Source: Pochonia chlamydosporia 170 (Eukaryota > Ascomycota > Sordariomycetes > Hypocreales > Clavicipitaceae). Taken from it: DNA of 64,000 nucleotides. Below are positions 10,586 to 21,141 of the stretch, in pieces. Position numbers and translations under genes: made by a program. The notes below the pieces were generated by a model. That model searched no databases, was not told where the DNA came from, and saw only the letters and a list, made by a program, of their open reading frames with translations. The stretch covers positions 4,340,001 to 4,404,000 of the forward strand of contig NC_035791.1 of NCBI RefSeq assembly GCF_001653235.2. The letters are read 5' to 3'. The first letter of the stretch is position 1; every line of letters starts with the position of its first letter.

Positions 10586-12481
10586 CTACAATGAATATGC
10601 CTTCTTAGCCGACAACCCTAATAACCACCCACCAATATTCCCTCCAGCTGTAGGCCGAACGTCGCCTTCTATTGGGCTGTCATCATCCGATTCCAAATCC
10701 TCAATCCACTCATGCTTTCGGATTTCCCTTTCTGCCACGGGGAAACCGTCACAACCCCGAAGCCAGGTAAAAACATTTCTAGTTATCATTTCCGAGACGT
10801 CATCCTCCATATCCACGTCATCATAAATAACAGCAGCGCTGTTCCACTGAGCCGAATCCCCAGCCTTATGACGAAGAGTAGCTGGCAGTACCTCGTTCCC
10901 TTTCTCATCTAAACTCCCGTCACTGTCGCAGTTCCAAGTAAAACCGCCGTATACGAGGCCATGAGATGCCGAGCACAAAACGTGCCGACGAACATCAAGG
11001 TCCGTGTCCTCCAAAGCAGTACAGCCGAACGGAGCAAATGGAAATAGCGGTGGAATAGCGTGGTCTCGTTCGTGGGACAGATACATCAGCCGGCATTCGT
11101 CAGCCCGCGAAATCTGTTGGGGAACAGAGGCAGCTTTTGCGACGAATCCTTGAATAAAGGATACATGTGTTCCGGTCCAAGCAGCGGCGCTAAGATCGAC
11201 TTTCCACCACCCAGCTCGGGCTTCTCGGAGACAGCGGGCGTCAGCGCCTGTGATGAAGGCACCAAGCCAGAGAAATCCCAAGGCCGGATCTCTGCTTATC
11301 AATGTCCGCAAGCGCAGGTGCGGGTCACTGGCTTTATCGGAGTCGAGGAATGCGAATGAGCCTTGTAACCAAGCTCCACAGACATTACAGTCCACGTCGG
11401 GATCGAAGAAGACGCTGTTCAAGAGGCTTTTCATGGCTCGCGAGTTGCAGCTTAGAGTGAGGAGTCGATCTAGTTGACGGAGTTCCCCGCCCCAAGCCGA
11501 AGTTGCCTGTTTTCTCTGCTGCCTATTTGGCGACTTGGGTTGCAGTCGCGGGATAGGTAGTTTGATACTTCTTCCGTCCAGCTTTGCCACTGGGATAAGT
11601 AAAGCCGCCGCGAGGGCTGCTTGGCTCTGGTCTGCGACATCATGGAGAGCACAATACTCCGACAGGTAGTGGAGAGCAGTGCTGAAGGACGCAGGGCGAA
11701 AATCGGTGGTGCGTGAGGGAGGCCGGGTGTTTGCCGAGATGAGGAAAGTTGGGTGAGGCTGGATTCTGACGGCCCATGGTGCGTAGAGAGGGAAACCTTT
11801 ATTGTTTCTGATTGAGGCGGTCCAACCAGCACCTGTTGACAGGACGGCTGTCCACCACCGAGCAGCATCACCATCCACATCCCCTACATCTACTACAATA
11901 GGAGCATCGTTGCCTTCAGGTCCCCTCGATGTACTTCCGCCGTTTAGCTGATCCGTGTTGTTATACGTAGGCCCATGTGCTCCAGGAATAAGTTCTGCCC
12001 ATCTAGCGGAGAGTATATACGCCCAAGCCAACGTAAGCACGGGAACGTGGTTGCTCTTGGTGTTAAGATAATCCGCAGCCCCTATTCCCGGATGTGAGTC
12101 GGAAACGAAGACAATCGTCGTTGCGGAGTTTGAAGCCACCTGAAAAACCACATCTTCCTGAAATGGCAGGAGATCGCAGAGCCCTTGGGTGGTTGTCCAC
12201 GTAGTTTTACCGCTTGCGGTGACCGTGTTTGAGAAAGACTTGTCCAGAGTAAGACTTCCCGGGAAGTATGGATGGTTGGGCAATGCCAAATAAACGTCGT
12301 TGACGCACTCGTGTGGGAGGTTCGAGGTGTTATCCGCCACGGCTCTGTCCCAAAGTGCAGACCATGTTCTGTATCCTCTCTCATATGTTGCCCTGAAGGC
12401 TATCTCGCTCGGATGAACTGCATCTTCCATCAACAACATGTCTAGTTGAATATCTGGTTGCTGAGGAGGGGAGAATCCCAT
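10586..12481 (-). CDS. Uncharacterised fungal protein, 631 aa
   Basis: Single long open frame. The frame stays open upstream, but the first ATG is at 12481 (protein starting MGFSPPQQPD), so I place the start there. No signal peptide, membrane span or domain that I recognise. It is soluble-looking, Trp-rich (about two dozen Trp), with a CNVCGAWLQG segment mid-protein and an acidic stretch near the C-terminus (DDVDMEDDVSEM, then DLESDDD). The even composition and the lack of stops over 1.9 kb argue for a real gene, perhaps with a family limited to ascomycetes. Its neighbours, a Nudix hydrolase and a serine hydrolase, give no functional hint. Confidence 0.75.
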   Translation of the reverse strand: MGFSPPQQPDIQLDMLLMEDAVHPSEIAFRATYERGYRTWSALWDRAVADNTSNLPHECVNDVYLALPNHPYFPGSLTLDKSFSNTVTASGKTTWTTTQGLCDLLPFQEDVVFQVASNSATTIVFVSDSHPGIGAADYLNTKSNHVPVLTLAWAYILSARWAELIPGAHGPTYNNTDQLNGGSTSRGPEGNDAPIVVDVGDVDGDAARWWTAVLSTGAGWTASIRNNKGFPLYAPWAVRIQPHPTFLISANTRPPSRTTDFRPASFSTALHYLSEYCALHDVADQSQAALAAALLIPVAKLDGRSIKLPIPRLQPKSPNRQQRKQATSAWGGELRQLDRLLTLSCNSRAMKSLLNSVFFDPDVDCNVCGAWLQGSFAFLDSDKASDPHLRLRTLISRDPALGFLWLGAFITGADARCLREARAGWWKVDLSAAAWTGTHVSFIQGFVAKAASVPQQISRADECRLMYLSHERDHAIPPLFPFAPFGCTALEDTDLDVRRHVLCSASHGLVYGGFTWNCDSDGSLDEKGNEVLPATLRHKAGDSAQWNSAAVIYDDVDMEDDVSEMITRNVFTWLRGCDGFPVAEREIRKHEWIEDLESDDDSPIEGDVRPTAGGNIGGWLLGLSAKKAYSL

Positions 12482-13295
12482 CTTGGTATCCTCCCGGTGT
12501 GCAGGTGCATGTGTGGAGCCGTCATCGCATGCAAGCCGTGCCAATTCAACCAATTATTGCAGGCCATTGTGAAGCGGAAGCCTGCACAGAGCGGCGCCGA
12601 GAGAGCTTGAACCATCATGAATTTCTATTCTGGCATCACTCCCGAGTTGATGTTGAACTTGGGCGTCGGACAACTGTCTAACAACCACTTGACTCTGTAT
12701 AGAGTGGGGGTCAAACATGAAGTATTTAAACCCGTAAAGGTATCACATATCGCAATGTATAGTGACGCGTACTGTGATGTGTTGTTGTATACGTGGATAT
12801 GGGCAAATACATTTACCACAGACTGTATATAATTGACATCACGCACATGCCCCATCTAATAATAAACCTGAGTTGAACTCTGGGGAGGTGAGATTGCTGC
12901 AACCTCCTCCACCGATCAGTCAACTCCAGGTCCAAGCTAAATCTAGTGGCGGCGTCGTCCCTTTGTGGAAGAAAGATTAACCTATCATATTGCTCCCCTG
13001 GTCTCAACCGGACATAATTGAGCCCCCACCTCCACTGGCGGAACTCCTTTGCCGAGGCAAAACTGGTCAGTGCTCGGTTCCTTGAATCTTGGCGCAATCG
13101 TGTATTCTTGGTGGATTGGAAGGGGGACACGTTGATGTCGCATTTTCATCATTTACACTCACTTTTTTCAGGTATATACTGTTCAGTTGTTGTTCACCAG
13201 CATCTTAGGAACTCAGACCCAATCCCCGCACCCATATTCACGCATCGTCACCCCCCTCTGAATACACAATAGACGAGCACTGCAAAGTAGCCAGG
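12482..13295. other. Divergent promoter region containing a dispersed repeat copy
   Basis: Lies between the 631-aa gene and the serine hydrolase gene, which are transcribed away from each other. One copy of the dispersed repeat listed at 12719-12825 sits inside it. Otherwise nothing recognisable. Confidence 0.5.
12719..12825 (+). repeat. Dispersed repeat, copy C
   Basis: The core at 12741-12810 aligns without gaps over 70 nt to copies at 44816-44885 (+) and 31816-31747 (-). By eye about 53 of 70 positions match the 44.8-kb copy. Similarity continues outward: AAGTATTTAAACCC before the core and TTTACCACAGA after it are shared with the 31.7-kb copy. Many differences are transitions. It resembles a decayed mobile-element fragment. 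Confidence 0.6.
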
Positions 13296-14620
13296 ATGAA
13301 CAAGCTCGATGACATCCTAAGACGATACACCGTCCAAGGAGAGGACACAAAAAACAAACTCCTCGGAGCTGCATTCGTAGTCACCGACAAACAAGGTAGA
13401 CACCTGCAACTCACTCACATTCCTCCAAAGCTAATCCCCCCAGGAACCATCTACAGCGGCGCAAATGGTCGTCTTGACCTGGACACCAAATCACCCATCT
13501 TCACAGAGAAGACATTCACATGGGTAGCATCACTCACAAAACTCGCCACCACCATCTCCATCCTGCAGCTCGTGGAGCAGGGCAAACTCAACCTCGACGC
13601 CGACACACGGCACCTCATCCCGCAGCTGCAAAATGCCCAAATCCTGCGTGAATTCGACGACAACGACAACCCCGTCATGGAAAACAACAACAGCCCCATC
13701 ACCATGAGGCAGCTCCTCACCCACACATCCGGCTTCAGCTACGAGTTCTCGGACCCCGTTCTGCTGCAGTGGTCGCGCACCCAGCCGAACCGGCACGTCT
13801 CGCGCATCCAGTGGTCCAGACTGGAATTCACTACGCCGTTGCGCTTCGCACCCGGCGAGAGCTGGGGATACGGCGTTGGCCTCGACTGGGCGGGCCAGGT
13901 TCTCGAGGCTATCACTGGTAAAACACTCGGGCAGTACATGCAGGAAAACATCTTTGATCCGCTGGGATTAAGTGATACGGGGTTCTGGCCGGAGAGAATT
14001 CCACACACGGCGTCTAGGACGCTGCAGAATGTGCAGAGGACAAAGGACATGGGGCTCTCGGAGGCGTACTGGCCAACCCCGGAGAAGCACGAGATTGAGT
14101 CTGGTGGCGGTGGGCTCTTCACAACGGCTAGTGACTATGCGGTGTTTTTGAGGGCCTTTCTGACGGGGAAATTGGTCGGCGAGGAGACGATGAAGGAGAT
14201 GCGTACGTCGCAGTTGAATGAGGCGCAGAGCCAGTTCTTCAACATGATTGCGTTTCATCCCATGGTCCATAATACGTTTGCGCCAGAGTTCCAGAAGGGG
14301 ACCAAGATTACCCACGGACTAGGGGGCATGGTGAATATCGAGGATGTGCCGGGGAAGAGAAAGGCGGGCAGTATTGCGTGGAGTGGGATTTTGAATAGTC
14401 GATGGGTGAGTTTTTTTTCTAAGTGGTTTCAAATGGTTTCTCTTTTTCAGTGTGAGCTAACGAAGTGCAGTGGGCGGACCCGAAAACCGGCATTGCAGGC
14501 GTTCTTGTCGTCAATGTTCGTCCGAATGGTGATCCTGTGGTGGCTAAACTGTACGATGAGTTGGAATATGCGGTCTATGGGGAATTGTTGGGCGAAAAGG
14601 CTCTTCAAAGTCGCATTTAG
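13296..14620 (+). CDS. Beta-lactamase-family serine hydrolase (class C / esterase-like)
   Basis: Two exons, 13296-14405 and 14471-14620, give 419 aa. The donor is gtgagt, and a GCTAAC branch point precedes the AG at 14469-14470, so the joined sequence reads SRWWADPKTG, a typical end segment of this family. The SxxK nucleophile motif is Ser79-Leu-Thr-Lys82 (WVASLTKLA). THTSGFSYEF and GYGVGLDWAGQVLE surround the second catalytic region, with Tyr191 a candidate base. HGLGG near 348 occupies the third-motif area. Relatives include esterases, LovD-like acyltransferases and penicillin-binding-protein-like hydrolases. There is no signal peptide, so a cytosolic enzyme is likely. No polyketide or peptide synthase lies nearby, so a LovD-like tailoring role is not suggested. 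Confidence 0.88.
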
Positions 14621-14928
14621 TCTACTTTAACTGGCACATTTATACTATATTAGATGACGACCTTATGTTATTTACGTTGTTCAAATATAATTAGACGTCC
14701 AAAGTTTCTCGTCCAAGTACAATGTATGGCGTGACATATGTTTCGTTCATTCTACTATACTCTATATCCTTCCTGCCCCTATATACCCAATTCATGACAT
14801 GACGTTATATCCCCTTACTCAATCCAATATAATCTAGATGTGTCCATTCCTCCCATCCCATAACCGAATTTATCGCTCTAATTCTATCCCAAACCCATCT
14901 ATCATTACCCAACCATCTACCCTATCCA
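14621..14928. other. Convergent 3' spacer
   Basis: AT-rich spacer between the serine hydrolase and SET-domain genes. Contains several TATA/ATATA stretches, presumably polyadenylation signals for both genes. No gene seen. Confidence 0.4.
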
Positions 14929-16344
14929 TTACTCATAATCATCATCAAAAATCTCATCCCCACTCATCGACTCCAACACCCCCTCAAGCACCTTCCTACA
15001 CCTCCCCCTATAATCCAGCGCCAACCTCTGATTGCGCGTCAAATCGCCCTCATCACCCCCCACAACCTCCACATCCGTCTCGCTCAACCTCTCCAGCTCC
15101 TGAAGCACTTTATGCTGGATAATCGCCACCGTCTGCTGCAGAAACATCCTCGCCTCGCCATCCACTCTGCCGGAGAAGAAGCGATCCCGCTGGTACTTTT
15201 CCGACGCGGCCCCCTCCGGCACGGGGATAAGCACACCGCGCTGCTCGGGCGTGGTGAGCGTGCAAAAGATGTCCCAGACCATTTCGGGCTGGACGTGCTT
15301 GAACGATCCCAGGACCTTGGTGGACGGGTCCAGCGTGAGGGACTGCTTCGATCGGCCGAGGATGGAACTGGGGTGGGACAAGGGCCGCAGGGATATGAGA
15401 TACTCCTCTGATGCTTGGGGCGCGGTGGTGGTGCGCTTGCGAACGTGGGTGTAGTCGTTGTGCAACTCCTTTGTGGCGGGGAGCATGAAGCCATACCCCA
15501 GGAGGAGCTCGGCATTCGTCTTCATGCTGTAGTTGTTGAAGACCTGCTGCCCCGGCTTGTGCGTCCTGCCGACCTTTAGCGAACAGTGTTGCTGGTCGTT
15601 GTCCAGGTCCCAGCGGATCTCGGTCGTCATGTCGTGGTTCCCAATGTCAAACAGCGGCAGCAGGACGGAGAAGTCGTCCATGCCCACGCCCGGGGGGAGC
15701 AGGCGCTGCTGCTTCTCTGACAGCACCAGGCTCGGTCTGAAGCTGCGGCTCGAAAAGATGCAGTACGCCCACTGGTACAGCTCCGTCGTGAGCGCCTTGT
15801 TGAACGCCTCTGCGTCCGCGTCTCCGGCTCCGTGGAGGCACAGCAGCTCCCTAGCCTGTTTCAAGTCCCGCTTCACATCGTTTCTGATCTTGTCGATGCC
15901 GACTTCGACATTCGTCCCCTCCAGCAGCTCTGCTTCGTCGTTGGGCCAAAACGGCGCCAGTGCCCAATCTGCCCTACTTGCTTCTCCTGGTTGCGGGAGG
16001 GCCTGGATGTACGGGTGCCAGAAGGACTTGTCGCCCTTGAGATACTCCTTGATGAGGAACAGGCGCCCGACTACATGGGGAGCGGCCCCGGCCAGGAAGT
16101 CGTTGGGGAAGGCGTTGGGGCTGCTGGTCCCTTGCTCGGACACGGCGTTAAAGTAGGAGAGGGTGAGAGAAGTGGGAAGTTGCACGATGGGCTCGTAGGG
16201 TTGCACGGGTGACTTGGCGGATGGTTTGACGCGGAATGACAGGCCGGTTTGGGCATCTTGATAGACCTCGATGGAGGGATGGAGCGTGGCTCCGTGGGAT
16301 GTGGCCCAACCGACCAGGGTTGCTATGCTGTTCTGGATTGCCAT
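14929..16344 (-). CDS. SET-domain protein lysine methyltransferase (Rubisco LSMT / SETD6-like)
   Basis: Single exon, 471 aa, with an ATG at 16344 (ATGGCAATCC). It has the split SET arrangement of the LSMT/SETD3/SETD6 class. An early SET segment lies at about 15-65, an iSET-like insertion in the middle, then FDIGNHD near 232-238, where the Asn-His pair contacts S-adenosylmethionine. GQQVFNNYSMKTNAELLLGYGF-type sequence follows at about 265-286, with the structural Tyr residues. The remaining roughly 180 residues would be the all-helical substrate-binding lobe. Members methylate non-histone lysines such as ribosomal proteins or elongation factors; the target here cannot be told. Likely cytosolic or nuclear. 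Confidence 0.85.
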   Translation of the reverse strand: MAIQNSIATLVGWATSHGATLHPSIEVYQDAQTGLSFRVKPSAKSPVQPYEPIVQLPTSLTLSYFNAVSEQGTSSPNAFPNDFLAGAAPHVVGRLFLIKEYLKGDKSFWHPYIQALPQPGEASRADWALAPFWPNDEAELLEGTNVEVGIDKIRNDVKRDLKQARELLCLHGAGDADAEAFNKALTTELYQWAYCIFSSRSFRPSLVLSEKQQRLLPPGVGMDDFSVLLPLFDIGNHDMTTEIRWDLDNDQQHCSLKVGRTHKPGQQVFNNYSMKTNAELLLGYGFMLPATKELHNDYTHVRKRTTTAPQASEEYLISLRPLSHPSSILGRSKQSLTLDPSTKVLGSFKHVQPEMVWDIFCTLTTPEQRGVLIPVPEGAASEKYQRDRFFSGRVDGEARMFLQQTVAIIQHKVLQELERLSETDVEVVGGDEGDLTRNQRLALDYRGRCRKVLEGVLESMSGDEIFDDDYE

Positions 16345-17309
16345 TGTGTGATGAGTGGTGAGAGGGTGTGGCAGATGATGGATGGTGTCGCTTGTTTCCT
16401 ATTTTACATGGATGGGAGCGATGCGCTGCTGGAAGAAGTTGAAGATGGTCGGTGAGAAGGATCTCGGTGTGCCAGAGCAGCCCAGAGGAAGGACAGCAGC
16501 GACGGTGTTTGAACAAGTGTAGCCTGACCAACACTAGCGCAGGCGACGACGATGTGTTGTTTGAGTGATATGAGATTGGCCGTTTATAGGCGCATAAAGT
16601 CGAGGGCATGGTATCTAGTGTCCACTGTGGAAACTTTTTTGGTTCGTAAATCTGTGATTGACGGGAATTAATGCAGTCGATGGCGGTGGTGAGGTGGGGC
16701 CGATGTTCGTGAAAGTACGGAGTATACATGTATGGAGACATGGATGCAGATGGAGAGCGTCATGTACTCCATTCTGTGGCTTAATTTATTGTGCATGAGA
16801 TGGATACTTTTTTATCAGCATGGATACCTATCTTTTCTTTTTTTTTTTTCTTGTTCTTGGTGATGCCCAAAAGGTGTAGATGAATTGGTCACCTTGGAAT
16901 ACACACTAATACGCACCATATTTATCAGATGTGCCGGACGGCTTCCATCCTCATGAGCCAAGTACTTTGGCACTTTCATCTCGGCGACGGCTAGCCTAGA
17001 AAACTAATAAACTGCACATGGCGTGGTACGGACCGAACTTAGATTGCAGGCGCAACATTATAAAATGACCAATGAAGCCAAATTCCCGTGAGTTTAAGCT
17101 AACATTCAAGATCAATGAGTCAACAAAATAGCCCAGCGCAATTAACACCTGCCCATTATCACACTTCGCCCAAACTACCTCATCTGCAATCACTCATGCA
17201 AACAAGACCCCGGAACAACCTCAAGTAAACCACCAGACATCAAAGTTGTAAAGCACACAGCATCACCACCACCAAATAACAACACCCTCACCCACTCACC
17301 TCAACACCA
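16345..17309. other. Intergenic region upstream of the SET gene
   Basis: Contains a T-rich run near 16833-16851 and an AGTACGGAGTAT motif near 16714. A 197-codon minus frame overlaps the SET gene start and is a shadow. From about 17210 a CA/CCA-rich stretch merges into the 3' end of the NmrA-like gene. Nothing else recognised. Confidence 0.4.
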
Positions 17310-18300
17310 TCATACTCCCACCACCCTCCCAACCGTCCCATCAACATCATCACCCAAAACCCCAACCCCAATCCTCCCATTCGCAACCCCCCAATCCCTC
17401 ACATAATCCGACCTCAAGCCCTCCAGACCCCCAAACACCGTACCACGCACCAACGCAAACGCACCCCCAAAATCCCCCTCCGCCAACCTCCTCCTCCCCT
17501 CACGAACCTGCTCCTCCGTCGTAGTCCTCTTAACCGTCCACGCCGTGCCGGTCGCAGACTCCAAGGACCGTAGAATCTCATTCTGCGTAGTCTGCACGGA
17601 GTATATGTAAATGTACTCATTCTTGACTACGTCTGGGTTTCGCAAAACCGAGACGACTGCATCACTCAGCGCCTTTTCATTCGTAAGTGTAAAGGACTTG
17701 TTTCCGTCGTCCCAGATGGTTGCTGTGCGGGTTGGGGTATCAAATTCCAGGAACCCATTGCGTAAGCCCTGTAAGATCAGTACTCAGTCTTGGAGTCGGT
17801 GAAATAAACATACCCAGTCGAATAACCCGCTCGTAGCAATCCCCGTCCACGATATACTGCCCTCCCTGGTCCTCAAATACGCAATCAGGTCGTACTTCTC
17901 ACGAAATAGCGGGAGAAGCTCCAACACAGCTTCTGTCTGGCTACTTGCCGAGAATTCAGACGGGATAAACAGCTTCACACCTGCTGTGATAGCCGCGTCA
18001 ACAAGTTTCTTCTGCTCGTTGAAGCCTGTGGCCCCAAGGGCTGAAATCACAACATCTTGGCCTTGGAGGATGCTGTGTAGGTGTGTGTCCGAGAAATCTG
18101 TTTTGTGGACGGTGACTCCAGGTGGGAATGTGGCCCGGCTCTCTGTGCGGGATACCACGCTGATGGTAAAGTCGGAGGCTTGGATGAGGCCGCTGAGGAT
18201 GATGGACCCGATGCTCCCGCTCGCCTGGGGGTGTTAGTGTTTGTTTGTATTGGTGGTGGAGGAGCTTACGCCGATGAGTGTGATGTTTTTGTAGGTCATT
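17310..18300 (-). CDS. NmrA-like / isoflavone-reductase-like NAD(P)-binding protein
   Basis: Three exons, 18271-18300, 17814-18224 and 17310-17768, all phase 0, give 299 aa. The 10-codon first exon supplies the start of the Rossmann motif, so the joined N-terminus reads NITLIGASGSIG with the glycine-rich loop at residues 10-16. VVSRTES follows at the end of beta-2, where NADP-preferring members often carry a basic residue. DVVISALGATG and LFIPSEFSAS are typical of the NmrA/PCBER group. The introns use gtaagc and gtatgt donors; the first has a CTAAC branch point. Members act as redox sensors or as small-molecule reductases. No active-site Lys of the classic reductases is obvious, so the activity is open. 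Confidence 0.87.
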
Positions 18301-18848
18301 TTGGTTGGCGTGAGTTGTGGGGTGTGGGATGAGCAGGTTGTAAGTTGATGCGTTGAATGTATCTAGCAAAGGTTGATATTTTATATACAAATCACACAAC
18401 TACTTGAAGTTTGTGGTGAACTTGGGAAGTAACCGCGCGCTTATGCTGACAGCTGCATTGTGCCGTATTCACAAGCATATCGTAATACTTAGAAAGCATT
18501 GACAAACCAACCGGGCAAAACACATGAAATCACGCAATCCCTGCAATACGTGCCTGTTGTTGGTTGTAGAGTCCTCGGGATCCTGACAAATAGAGTCTGG
18601 TGAGTTGGATTGTGGATGTTGTCCGCTGCCACCAATCAGGTGGAACTGTCAGACTGTATCCGGCTTACATGCATAATCTTGTCAACTGCATCCAACAGTG
18701 CCATCAACACTTCCCAATTATAGTACAGCAACGAGTTCACTATTGAGGATACAATGAGAGTGCATCTGTAAAATGTCATTAAACACCATGCCAATACGCT
18801 GTTCTACCAGTCTACCATGCACCTCAATCCAAATCCATCCATCCCACC
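18301..18848. other. Spacer between NmrA-like and Hsp70-like genes
   Basis: Promoter of the NmrA-like gene and 3' flank of the Hsp70-like gene, both on the minus strand. No ORF of note. Confidence 0.4.
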
Positions 18849-21141
18849 TTAATGAAATTCAGCTTCCACCCGTCCATACCGCACCCCATCAACCTTCAAC
18901 TCGAATCCTAAACCTGCACTATCCACAATCATTTCAAGCGTAAAGTCGAGATTGTCAAACTCAACGCCCCTAGTCGTTGTCAAACGGGTAAAAAGACTCC
19001 GCGGCACGGCATTCAAGTCCGTCGTTAGAGTGCAAACATGTATCAAGTCTCGTGTATAAGCGGCTGGAGGCTCATCGGCATCGCAGGCTATCAAGTCGTC
19101 CGTCACAATGAGGGACTGACCCGGCCGGAAGTTTCGAGTATAGTGGAATGCAATTGGGGATAAAGGTGACAGAGCCTCGCCCTAATCTCGCCGTTAGTAT
19201 TGCAAATTCAAGATTTGTGTCAATTGCAGAAACAGCATACCTTGGCAATGTGCCACTGCATCCGATCCGAGACCATCCACCGTTCCCACAGCGGCGACCA
19301 ATATCGTTCACTGACAGAGTGCTTCTCCTCATCATATACCGTTGCATAGGATGTGCCGTAGTGCATTCTGGACTTTCGCGAAATGACCATGTTTCCTTCC
19401 AAGCCTCTTAGAACTGCTCCACGAACAACAGCCGTCCAAGCATATACAGGCTGCATGACTTCTATCGAGCCATTCTCTTGCGTCGCGCTGGCGGTAGCGT
19501 GAGTCGGTCGTTCGCTGTACGGAGGAGGTGCGGCGCTCGTAAAGTGCGCCTTTAGTCGTCGGTAGAGGTAATCGCTCTGGCCGAAACCACCGACAAGTAC
19601 AATTCCAGACACGATGCCGCCCTTGGCACGCAGTCCTTCAACTTGACCCTGGACCAGGTCACATACCTCCTTTACCACTGGTTCAAAGATGTCTTTGACT
19701 TGCTCGGCGCTCATGACCAAGAAGCCAGAGTCGAGACCAGCTTCTTCATCGTCTGGCAAACCAGGGAAGCTGTAATTATGTCAGTACAATGGTGTGATGC
19801 ATTGGTGAGAATCCATGACAACTTACGGAACGTTAATTTCTTGGTACTCGTCTTCGTTAAAGTTGCGCTTCACAAACTCTTCAAAGTACTTTAACCCCAT
19901 TTGCCAACTCTTTCCTTTTTTCGTCTTCATCTCATCAAATCGTGCCTGTCCCAGTCGATTCCGAACGTGTTCTTCAAATCTGTAGTTGAGAAACGCGCTT
20001 CCACAGAGACCACCGGTGCCCACAGCGGATTCTTCCACCCGTAGAGGCTTCAATGACATGATTTTGTATGCAATCAGACTAAAACTGTTAGCTACCCCGA
20101 AACCATGCTCTCTGCTACGGACAAAAACTCACTCAACAGTACCACCACCTGCATCACAGACGATAAAGTTATCTCCAATGTTGAGGTGATTTGGTTGTAT
20201 AGCCTTCAACGTATACACAGCAGCTGCTTCGGGTTCGCTAATCATCTGAATCTCAGAACGGCTACCCATGCCAGCCCGCTCTGCAGCCAACAAGGTCGTG
20301 TTTTTGGCGGCATCACTCCAAACGGCCGGGCAAGTAAGAACAAACTCGACCTTGGTGGACGCCATGAAGGACTCGCCATACCGCCGAGTCAGTGTATCCA
20401 TGGTGTGCTTGTAAATCTGCGTTAAATAGTCGCTCACGGCATCAACGACATTCTTGTTGAACCGTTTTAATTGCGCCGCGGTGTCCAGGGGGCTGACGTA
20501 GAATGGTAGCTTTTGGGACCTATCAAGGAACAGCTTGATGCACCTCAGGCGGGATTCCTCGGGGCGGAATTGGAACCCCCATTTTGATGTTGGTTCTGCT
20601 CCTGGGGGGGAATTGGCAGGAAAGTCATAGGCAATTTCTGTCGGCACCTTGTCGGAGGTGATGCCATTGCCACCTGGCCATGTCTTGATGATTTCGATGT
20701 CGTCAGGGGTAGACGTGTATACGGCGGCAACTCTAAGTTGGGGTTTTGTCAGCTTCGAGATGAGACATATCCAAAGCTCTGTACTGAAGATGACGATGAA
20801 CAGCCCGCTGTCCATGTTTCCATCCTGACCAACGTCTCCCGCAGAATTTCACTCATCCCAAATCTCGAGATACTCCAAAAGCAAAACACAATACACAGTA
20901 CATACCCAGAAAAGGTTGTTCCAAAGTCCACACCAACAATCAGCCGGTCACTAACTGGCACCGGCTCACGCTGCTCCCTCACCGGCCCATTAATCGCCTC
21001 AGTCGAGCTCGGCGGCGTATAACTAGTAAAATAATTCCGACTGTCCTGATTCCGCCTACTGGCAGGTGAATTCCGCAAGGGCAAGTTGAGGCTCATGGCG
21101 GCGGCGTTGGACGCGTTGCCCGGCGAGGTATTTGCCTGCAT
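18849..21141 (-). CDS. Hsp70-family ATPase-like protein (HSPA12-type)
   Basis: Five exons in matching phase: 20906-21141, 20133-20732, 19827-20078, 19241-19769 and 18849-19181, giving 649 aa. The actin/Hsp70 ATPase signatures are present: phosphate-1 loop VDFGTTFSG at 71-79, phosphate-2 VCDAGGGTVD ending at the exon 2/3 junction (about 279), and an adenosine-loop VLVGGFGQSDYL in exon 4. It lacks the canonical Hsp70 substrate-binding domain; the C-terminus is a short, unrelated beta-rich tail. This matches the HSPA12-like proteins expanded in filamentous fungi. The start is uncertain. The frame is open upstream of 21141 to about 21270 without an ATG, and a TTTTACAG acceptor-like site near 21246 could join an unseen 5' exon. 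Function is unknown; chaperone activity should not be assumed. Confidence 0.87.

Noticed and set aside
13296..14620. LovD-type secondary-metabolite acyltransferase role for the serine hydrolase
   Set aside because: No polyketide or nonribosomal synthase, transporter or cluster regulator lies nearby, so only the general family is called.
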